Source: JBDREF01 sp043820045 (lineage in GTDB: Bacteria > Planctomycetota > Phycisphaerae > Sedimentisphaerales > Anaerobacaceae). From it: a DNA stretch of 5,799 nucleotides. The stretch spans positions 1 to 5,799 of the forward strand of contig JBDREF010000509.1 of NCBI GenBank assembly GCA_043820045.1, written 5' to 3'. Within the stretch, counting starts at the first letter, position 1. The number at the start of each line of letters is the position of its first letter. Positions 1 through 4,630 of this stretch are shown here, piece after piece. Both the position numbers and the translations under genes were made by a program. Below the pieces are notes generated by a model that saw only the letters and a list, made by a program, of their open reading frames with translations, did not search any database and was not told the origin of the DNA.

Positions 1-2
1 CG

Positions 3-110
3 AAGCTCGCAACTAAGGTGAAAAAAGCTGTTGAGAGCAAGTGTGACTTCTCAGGTTTGCTGGCCAAGCATCCTGACGCCGGGGATGTACTGGAATTTCT
101 TGCCGAATAA
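3..110 (+). CDS. C-terminal end of an unidentified protein (5' truncated by window edge)
   Basis: An open frame runs from the window edge to a TAA at 108-110 and encodes the last 35 residues of a protein, ending in the residues DVLEFLAE. The piece is charged and helical in character (KLATKVKKAVESK at its start) and has no stop before the TAA. It faces the - strand sulfatase tail to tail, leaving 30 bp between the two stops, which is normal convergent packing. No internal ATG gives a sensible short gene, so I read it as the tail of a gene that starts outside the window. No domain is recognisable in 35 residues and I assign no function. It could be a chance open frame, but the composition and the tidy placement against the neighbouring stop favour a real gene end. 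Confidence 0.55.
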   Translation, partial: KLATKVKKAVESKCDFSGLLAKHPDAGDVLEFLAE

Positions 111-140
111 ATCAATTCCCGAAGGAGTTGGCTCCGGTTG

Positions 141-1574
141 CTACACCCCTGGGCCGAGCAAGGTCAGGGCAAATTCGTCACCCGTCTCTGCGGCATACCG
201 CCGGAGATACGACCTGTGCTGTGACAGAACATCCTTAAGCGCGGGATCCGCCGCCAGGTTAACCATCTCACTCGGGTCATTGTCCATGTCGATCAGCGTC
301 TCCGGTTGTCTGCCCTTGTCGAAAATGTAGTATTTGAAATGCTCGGTGCGGATCATCCTTCCCTGCATGTCGATCGGCTCGCCGTCTTCCCTCAAGTCCT
401 GGACAAAATGCGTTGAGCAAGTGATATAGCTTCGGCGTTTCGTGACAGTCTTGCCCTCAGCGAGCGGACGCAAGCTCAATCCCTTGCAGCCCGGTGGCAA
501 TTCCGCGCCGGCATAATCGCAGACGGTGGGCATAAGGTCGATACCATTACTGGCCAGGTAATCCGATGTCCCTGGTTTTGTTGCGCCTTTACGGCTGATG
601 ATCAACGGTATCCGTGAACACTCATCGTAGAACATATTCTTCTGGGCCCAGCGATGCGAGCCCATACCGTCGCCGTGGTCGGCGGTAAAGATAATCACAG
701 TATTTCTCTCGAGACCGGCATCTCGCAAGGCCGAGAGTATCTTTCCCATTTCGTGATCGACCAGCTCTATCATACGGTAGTACGCCCAACGGTAGCGGCG
801 CCAGTCGTCCGCTGTCCATTTGTTCAGCGGTGCGAACATCCTGCCTCCGCCGGTCCAGACCGCCCTGAGCCGTGCCTGCCAGAGCGCTTCGAGCGAGTCC
901 GACTGGTTTGTTGCCTTCTCAAGGTTTTCCGGCGCGGGCGGGCACTGTTCCAGGGCTGGCGGTGTCCCGACATCGCCATCCGGCAACGACTGGCTGCGTC
1001 CATATTGGCATATATTGTGCGGATTCACGAAGGAGCAGACGAGAAAGAAAGGCTTGTCTCTGTTTTGCTCAATAAATTGAATGGCGGGCGCGGCAATCTT
1101 TGGGTCATTGCCGGAGCCGCCCAGGTGCGAGGTCATCTCGAAGCCTCCCTCCTGAACGTCCTTCGCATAGGGCAGATGCCATTTCCCACAATAACCCGTA
1201 GCATAACCTGCTCTTCGCAGCACCGTTCCCATTGTGGGGAATTCTCCGGTGTCCAGACTGGGTTTCGTCGCATTTGTCTGTTTGCCGTGCTTGTGGGGAA
1301 ACCGGCCGGTGAACATGGAACTCCGCGAGGGCACGCAGAGGGGATTGGAACAATAGGCGCGGGTGAACCGCATGCCGTCGGCGGCGATACTGTCAATATT
1401 TGGGGTGTGAATGTACTTCTCGCCCATCACACAGCTCATGCCATTTGCGAACTGCTGGTCGGTCATCACAAGGAGAATGTTCGGCTGCGACTTTCCCCGT
1501 GCCTGCAATGTCCCAGTCAATGTTGCAACTATGGTTGCCGAGCCTATGATCTTGAGAAAGTCTCTCCGATTCAT
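141..1574 (-). CDS. Tat-exported Cys-type sulfatase (sulfatase family S1)
   Basis: This 477-residue protein should hydrolyse a sulfate ester, probably on a polysaccharide, outside the cytoplasm. The core signature is C80-V-P-S-R84 followed by TGR at 89-91; Cys80 is the residue converted to formylglycine in this family. Other active-site elements are visible: D39-Q40 in the first metal loop (LVMTDQQ), G-K131-W-H133, N184-P-H186, and the D299-H300-G metal pair followed by K312. The C-terminal subdomain begins near 330 and includes the usual GIDLMPTVCDYAG element. The length is typical of the family. The N-terminus is a Tat-like leader: R3-R4-D-F-L-K, then a hydrophobic run (9-23) and a possible LQA cleavage site near 25. 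I chose the ATG at 1574 because GGAGG lies 5 nt upstream; the frame stays open to an ATG at 1619, but that would put 15 extra residues before the leader. The substrate cannot be read from the sequence. No maturase gene is nearby. Confidence 0.95.
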   Translation of the reverse strand: MNRRDFLKIIGSATIVATLTGTLQARGKSQPNILLVMTDQQFANGMSCVMGEKYIHTPNIDSIAADGMRFTRAYCSNPLCVPSRSSMFTGRFPHKHGKQTNATKPSLDTGEFPTMGTVLRRAGYATGYCGKWHLPYAKDVQEGGFEMTSHLGGSGNDPKIAAPAIQFIEQNRDKPFFLVCSFVNPHNICQYGRSQSLPDGDVGTPPALEQCPPAPENLEKATNQSDSLEALWQARLRAVWTGGGRMFAPLNKWTADDWRRYRWAYYRMIELVDHEMGKILSALRDAGLERNTVIIFTADHGDGMGSHRWAQKNMFYDECSRIPLIISRKGATKPGTSDYLASNGIDLMPTVCDYAGAELPPGCKGLSLRPLAEGKTVTKRRSYITCSTHFVQDLREDGEPIDMQGRMIRTEHFKYYIFDKGRQPETLIDMDNDPSEMVNLAADPALKDVLSQHRSYLRRYAAETGDEFALTLLGPGV

Positions 1575-1664
1575 TTTTGCCTCCATTAGAGCAGGCCGGG
1601 AACTTTCCAGCCTTGTCATCTTTTTTTTGCCGGTTCAGTTTGGATTTGGCGTTTTCTATGCCAT

Positions 1665-1693
1665 ACTTTACTTGAACGTTGACTCGTACACAA
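1665..1693 (-). promoter_or_regulatory. Weak candidate promoter for the first sulfatase
   Basis: On the - strand TTGTGT (1693-1688) and TAAAGT (1670-1665) are separated by 17 bp, about 90 nt upstream of the sulfatase ATG. They match the sigma-70 consensus at only three and four of six positions. The placement in the divergent gap is right, but an AT-rich gap offers such matches by chance. Confidence 0.2.
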
Positions 1694-1709
1694 GAATCAT
1701 TCCGATAAC
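1672..1709 (+). promoter_or_regulatory. Weak candidate promoter(s) for the STAS gene
   Basis: Two poor sigma-70-like pairings overlap here. TTGAAC (1672-1677) is followed after 17 bp by AATCAT (1695-1700). TTGACT (1679-1684, five of six matches) is followed after 19 bp by GATAAC (1704-1709). Either would give a leader of roughly 45-60 nt before the GTG start. They also overlap the candidate - strand promoter, so the 1575-1757 gap probably carries back-to-back promoters, but none of the boxes is strong. Confidence 0.2.
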
Positions 1710-1757
1710 AATGCCGATGCTAATCGAATCTGTGCTATCCTGATTGGAGGGGCTAAA

Positions 1758-2111
1758 GTGGGAGTCCAGGAATTTTCAGAAAATGTTCTTCTGATAACTC
1801 TGCCTGTGGAACCGCAACAGGGGGATGAACTCGAAAAGGTCAAGACCATGCTGAGTGAAGAGGCCAACCGTGATATAATTGTTGACTTCTCCAAAGTGAA
1901 GATACTGACTTCCGAGAGCCTTTCGGACCTGATGATACTGGATCGAATCCTGGGCGAGTCCAGACACTTCATGGTTCTCTGCAATGTTCCTTCGAAGGTA
2001 CAACACATCTTCGTGCGAACGGGACTTGCTGCAATATTCGAATTTACGAAGGACGAGTTAGCAGCTCTGCAATACATCCGCAGCGAGTCTCACTCGCCCG
2101 TCGCTGATTGA
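1758..2111 (+). CDS. STAS-domain protein, anti-anti-sigma-factor-like
   Basis: The 117-residue product is about the size of a single STAS domain, the fold of SpoIIAA/RsbV antagonists, which bind an anti-sigma kinase in the cytoplasm. Recognisable parts are a first beta strand (VLLITLP, 10-16), a short helix (22-35), the central strand IIVDFSKVKIL (40-50) leading into the loop T51-S-E-S54 and helix LSDLMILDRIL (55-65), then strand FMVLCNV (71-77), a helix, and the terminal GLAAIFEF (89-96). The start is GTG, chosen because GGAGG at 1746-1750 sits 7 nt upstream. There is no signal peptide. At the SpoIIAA phosphoserine position (second Ser of DSSGLG) an ungapped comparison places Glu53, so classic switching by phosphorylation may not apply. 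No partner kinase, phosphatase or sigma factor is in the window. It stands alone between two - strand genes, so its target is unknown. Confidence 0.87.
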   Translation: MGVQEFSENVLLITLPVEPQQGDELEKVKTMLSEEANRDIIVDFSKVKILTSESLSDLMILDRILGESRHFMVLCNVPSKVQHIFVRTGLAAIFEFTKDELAALQYIRSESHSPVAD

Positions 2112-2153
2112 CACCGTCTTAATCCGGCGGCAAGGGACGACAGCCTTGAGTCT

Positions 2154-3470
2154 TCACAGGCGCCAAGGAGTCCGCATCGGCCGGCTAAGCATTCGGTTTG
2201 CCTCGGGGTCGCCCGTAAAACGCTCCTCGGCCGGGTCCCACTTCAATGTCCGTTTCAGGCGTGCAGAGATATCAGCAATCATTCCGAGGTACGACGCCTT
2301 ATGGCCTGCTTCGACGGTAGAGACCGGATCTTTGCGCGTCCGAACGCTTTCAATGAAGTCCTGATGGTGGTTGTTTGACTCGTGCAGGTGCAGATCGTCG
2401 CCTTTGAGTTTCACACTCAGCAGCGATTCCGGCTCCGCCCAGATTCCGGGACGGTCCACATATACCCAGCCCTTGTCGCCCTCAAAACGACAGCCGGATT
2501 TGTTCGCTCCCGAATCATCCGTCAGTGTCATTCGCAGGCCGCTGCGATAGCGGAACTCGGCGTCCCATGTGCTTATGTTATCGGTGAAGCCCTCGTTTCG
2601 ATACGTGCCCTTGCACTGAAGCTCGAACGGCTCGGCCGCAACCGTGGGGCATCCCCATACGGCGATATCCAGGTGGTGTACGGCCCAGTTGACAATGAAC
2701 CCGTCGCAGTAATCCCAGATGAGATACCAATCGGGCCAGGCCAATCGTCCGGGGTTGTAAGGTTTTGCCGGAGCCGGGCCAAGGTACATATCGAAATCCA
2801 AATCGTCCGGGACGGACATCGGGTCGAACGGACCTTTGTAGCTCGGTTGGTAATTGGGACCGGGGGATGCGACTTTGACTGTGTGCAACTTTCCGAGGTA
2901 GCCGTTGCGGGCCAGTTCACATGCAAACCGGAACTTTCGGTCGGAGCGCTGTTGAGTGCCGGTCTGGAAGATTCGCCCGTACCGGCGCACGGCGTCCCGA
3001 ATCGCCTGGGACTCGGTCACCGCTACGCCGAGAGGTTTTTCGCAGTACATGTCCTTGCCCGCTCTCGCCGCGGCCACCGCGATAAGCGCGTGCCAATGGT
3101 CCTGCGTGGCGATCATAACCGCGTCGATGTCTTTTCGCCCGAGAAGTTCCCGGAAGTCCGTATATGTTGCGCAGTCGGAATTGCCGTAATGAGCGTCCAC
3201 TATCTCTTTGGCCTTCTGTTGCCGCGACCGCTGTACGTCACATACCGCGAGAACCTGAACGCCGGCGATGTTAAGGAAGTTTTTCATGTTGCTGGTTCCC
3301 TGGCCTCCAACCCCAATGCAGCCAATCGTGATTCGGTTGCCGGGCGTACCGCTCTCGCCGCTGCCTAATGCAGACGAGGGCACGATATAAGGAAAGCTCG
3401 CGAGCCCTATCACCGTGCTTGAGGTAACCTTCAGGAACTGCCGTCGATTTGCTTTTGCGCGTTGTGACAT
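2154..3470 (-). CDS. Tat-exported Gfo/Idh/MocA family oxidoreductase
   Basis: This is a 438-residue NAD(P)-dependent sugar oxidoreductase of the Gfo/Idh/MocA superfamily. A twin-arginine leader (R9-R10-Q-F-L-K, hydrophobic 15-30) implies export in folded form, presumably with cofactor already bound. The Rossmann fold starts at residue 47 with G53-V-G-G-Q-G58, then VCD (76-78), ATQDHWH (121-127) and the hallmark C-E144-K145-P-L-G148. The C-terminal sheet domain carries the segment with W252-D-Y and V264-H-H-L-D268 typical of planctomycete members. The length fits. Exported relatives include glycosidases that use NAD (GH109), so redox chemistry on a sugar or NAD-assisted glycoside cleavage are both possible; the sequence does not decide. 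I chose ATG 3470 because GAGGAG lies 8 nt upstream; ATG 3494 would add eight residues and has only a weak GAAG before it. The gene ends 42 bp from the convergent STAS gene. It may help the neighbouring sulfatases in glycan breakdown. Confidence 0.94.
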   Translation of the reverse strand: MSQRAKANRRQFLKVTSSTVIGLASFPYIVPSSALGSGESGTPGNRITIGCIGVGGQGTSNMKNFLNIAGVQVLAVCDVQRSRQQKAKEIVDAHYGNSDCATYTDFRELLGRKDIDAVMIATQDHWHALIAVAAARAGKDMYCEKPLGVAVTESQAIRDAVRRYGRIFQTGTQQRSDRKFRFACELARNGYLGKLHTVKVASPGPNYQPSYKGPFDPMSVPDDLDFDMYLGPAPAKPYNPGRLAWPDWYLIWDYCDGFIVNWAVHHLDIAVWGCPTVAAEPFELQCKGTYRNEGFTDNISTWDAEFRYRSGLRMTLTDDSGANKSGCRFEGDKGWVYVDRPGIWAEPESLLSVKLKGDDLHLHESNNHHQDFIESVRTRKDPVSTVEAGHKASYLGMIADISARLKRTLKWDPAEERFTGDPEANRMLSRPMRTPWRL

Positions 3471-3590
3471 GTTTACGTCTCCTCGAAATATCATTTTTCT
3501 TCAAATCCAGCTCCGGCCTTGCCATCGATGAAGCCGCCCCCGGTCTTTGTCGGCAATTGTATCTGCGGGTGAACGGGGCGCCAATAACGA

Positions 3591-3604
3591 TTTCTCCGGA
3601 GAAA
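3591..3604. promoter_or_regulatory. Perfect 14 bp palindrome, candidate operator upstream of the oxidoreductase
   Basis: TTTCTCCGGAGAAA reads identically on both strands with no spacer. It lies in the non-coding stretch between the isochorismatase-like gene and the oxidoreductase, about 120 bp upstream of the latter's start. A gapless dyad of this length suits a dimeric DNA-binding regulator. I do not recognise the site as belonging to any known family. In RNA it would make only a poor hairpin because there is no loop, so a DNA site is the better reading. Confidence 0.35.
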
Positions 3605-3611
3605 GAATGTT

Positions 3612-3626
3612 CCGGCAAGTGGCCGG
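3612..3626. repeat. Short inverted repeat (5 bp arms, 5 nt loop) next to the palindrome
   Basis: CCGGC (3612-3616) and GCCGG (3622-3626) flank a 5 nt loop and lie 7 bp from the 14 bp palindrome. The GC-only stem could fold in an oxidoreductase leader transcript or in read-through RNA from the upstream isochorismatase-like gene. It is not followed by a T-run on either strand, so it does not look like an intrinsic terminator. Confidence 0.25.
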
Positions 3627-3720
3627 TGGAGATGATTTCGGGCGGTTTGGTGCTTCCGAGGGGGACACGTCAGCACCTTGACTCTGCTTTACTATCGGCG
3701 TTGAATTACAGCCGGCAATC

Positions 3721-4407
3721 TTAACTGGCTTCGTTTTTCGCTCGTATCCGGCAGCTCTCACAACCGCAGACACCTACGCTTCTGAGGTGTGAAACTCCGG
3801 CAAAGTGCCTTGTATCGGTCAATTTTGCCCCTTTTGCCTTCATCTTTCGCAAGGCAAGATTCGCCATTCTTCCGTTGTGCGAGCCCAGGGCGTCAACTAC
3901 GACCCTCACGTTCTTGCCCCGCCGTAACAGCCCCAAAGCCGTCGCCTGGACGGCGCCCTCGGTGCCCGCGCCAATCAGAACGAACTCGTCAGCCTGAATT
4001 TCACTCAGCAGTCTGTCTATTCGAGGTTCCTCAAAGGGATCAACGCAGCGCTTGTGCAGGATGACCTGCCTGTGCGCCTGCAACAAATCCGCCGGCAGAG
4101 CGTTTCTGTCGTCGGCCGGAAAGCTCAGTCGATTGCCCAGCAACGTGTACGGTATCTTCCTTTGCCCGGGAGTGCCTTCGATGCAGCGGGCCACCTCGCC
4201 TGCTCCATTATCGTTGCGATGGACCTCTGCCGTCGATATTATCGGAACATTCTCTCGCCTGGCCCAGGCCATCACGCGCCTGATATTGGCCAGAACCTGC
4301 GCGTGATTGGGGATACATGCGTTGCCTGCGGCGAGAAGAAAATCTCGCTGTGTGTCGATGTCCAGCAGGAGGTGCCTGCGCTGATTTTCGTACAGTTGCA
4401 TAATCAT
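3721..4407 (-). CDS. Isochorismatase-like (cysteine hydrolase superfamily) protein lacking the catalytic Cys
   Basis: The 228-residue product has the alpha/beta fold markers of the isochorismatase/nicotinamidase superfamily. Visible in order: LLLD-I-D18-T-Q-R-D22-F (family motif DxQxDF, catalytic Asp18), a strand ending in PIIST (55-59), the HK119 segment supplying the catalytic Lys, the cis-peptide-loop region G146-A-G-T-E-G-A152-V, and RVVVDALGSHN (168-178). Where the family has Cys in the 'T-x-x-C-V' turn, this protein has Ala152. A thiol-dependent amidase reaction is therefore unlikely. Known isochorismatases proper also work without that Cys, so activity is not excluded, and a non-catalytic role is also possible. 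The C-terminus adds C214-G-C216-E-S-C219, a possible metal or disulfide site. There is no signal peptide, so it is probably cytoplasmic. ATG 4407 has only a weak GAAG 4 nt upstream and a second in-frame ATG is at 4401. The gene runs in the same direction as the oxidoreductase, 250 bp upstream of it. Confidence 0.88.
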   Translation of the reverse strand: MIMQLYENQRRHLLLDIDTQRDFLLAAGNACIPNHAQVLANIRRVMAWARRENVPIISTAEVHRNDNGAGEVARCIEGTPGQRKIPYTLLGNRLSFPADDRNALPADLLQAHRQVILHKRCVDPFEEPRIDRLLSEIQADEFVLIGAGTEGAVQATALGLLRRGKNVRVVVDALGSHNGRMANLALRKMKAKGAKLTDTRHFAGVSHLRSVGVCGCESCRIRAKNEAS

Positions 4408-4413
4408 TTTTCT

Positions 4414-4467
4414 TCAGTTCCAACCATCACACTGCCGCCGAAGCCTCACAAATGACACCACCAACAC
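4414..4467 (-). CDS. Possible 17-codon leader ORF upstream of the isochorismatase-like gene
   Basis: A GTG at 4467 opens a short frame encoding MLVVSFVRLRRQCDGWN and stopping at TGA 4416-4414, six nucleotides before the ATG of the isochorismatase-like gene and in the same frame. A full eight-base Shine-Dalgarno complement, TAAGGAGG (4484-4477), sits 9 nt upstream of the GTG and is the strongest ribosome site in the window, whereas the downstream gene has a poor one. This fits translational coupling through a leader peptide. Alternatively the downstream protein may once have begun at 4467 and been cut off by the TGA, or the match may be chance in a short gap. Confidence 0.3.
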   Translation of the reverse strand: MLVVSFVRLRRQCDGWN

Positions 4468-4476
4468 CTCTTTCAC

Positions 4477-4484
4477 CCTCCTTA
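4477..4484 (-). promoter_or_regulatory. Full-consensus Shine-Dalgarno sequence
   Basis: TAAGGAGG on the - strand is complementary to the canonical 3' end of 16S rRNA over eight bases. It is 70 nt from the ATG of the isochorismatase-like gene, too far to serve that start directly, but correctly spaced for a GTG at 4467. Confidence 0.4.
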
Positions 4485-4500
4485 GAGTGCCACCTCGGGT

Positions 4501-4506
4501 TTTATA
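4501..4506 (-). promoter_or_regulatory. Candidate -10 box for the isochorismatase-like transcript
   Basis: TATAAA on the - strand lies about 95 bp upstream of the ATG and just upstream of the strong ribosome site. The region 17-18 bp further upstream (GGAAAG or CGGAAA) does not resemble a -35 box, so only the -10 half is supported. Confidence 0.25.
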
Positions 4507-4539
4507 CGTAACGCTTTTCCCTGCTTTCCGTGCTTGGAT

Positions 4540-4568
4540 TTCCCTGGATCGTTCGGTTAACATATAAT
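4540..4568 (+). promoter_or_regulatory. Candidate promoter for the second sulfatase
   Basis: A perfect TATAAT at 4563-4568 is preceded, 17 bp upstream, by TTCCCT (4540-4545), a poor -35 match. Initiation would fall near 4575, giving a leader of about 55 nt to the ATG at 4631. It would also put the in-frame upstream ATG at 4577 at the very end of the transcript, which argues against that start. Confidence 0.4.
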
Positions 4569-4630
4569 GAGGCTCTATGGAATTTTCGAGCAGGCAGGAA
4601 TATCACAGTATCTTTTTGTGGGGAATTGGT

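Noticed and set aside
111..140. Possible terminator between the first partial gene and the first sulfatase
   Set aside because: Only a 4 bp GGAG/CTCC stem and no T-run.
654..1589. 311-codon open frame on + opposite the first sulfatase
   Set aside because: It lies wholly antisense to a gene with a full set of sulfatase motifs, has no recognisable domain, and no convincing ribosome site. Long antisense frames are expected from the codon bias of the real gene.
1697..2077. 126-codon open frame on - opposite the STAS gene
   Set aside because: The + strand frame has a good ribosome site and a STAS pattern; the - frame is Ser/Arg-rich with no recognisable structure.
2131..2148. Hairpin CAAGG-8 nt-CCTTG between the STAS gene and the oxidoreductase
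   Set aside because: A 5 bp stem with a wide loop and no T-run on either side is too weak to call a terminator, although its place between convergent genes is right.
2382..3368. 328-codon open frame on + opposite the oxidoreductase
   Set aside because: Antisense to a clear Gfo/Idh/MocA gene; its protein shows no family motif.
3449..3724. 91-codon frame on + across the gap between the oxidoreductase and the isochorismatase-like gene
   Set aside because: It starts inside the oxidoreductase, has no ribosome site, and ends exactly over the stop of the convergent gene. The part in the gap looks mildly protein-like but matches nothing I recognise. The - frames over the gap (3501-3773, 3491-3676) are equally unconvincing.
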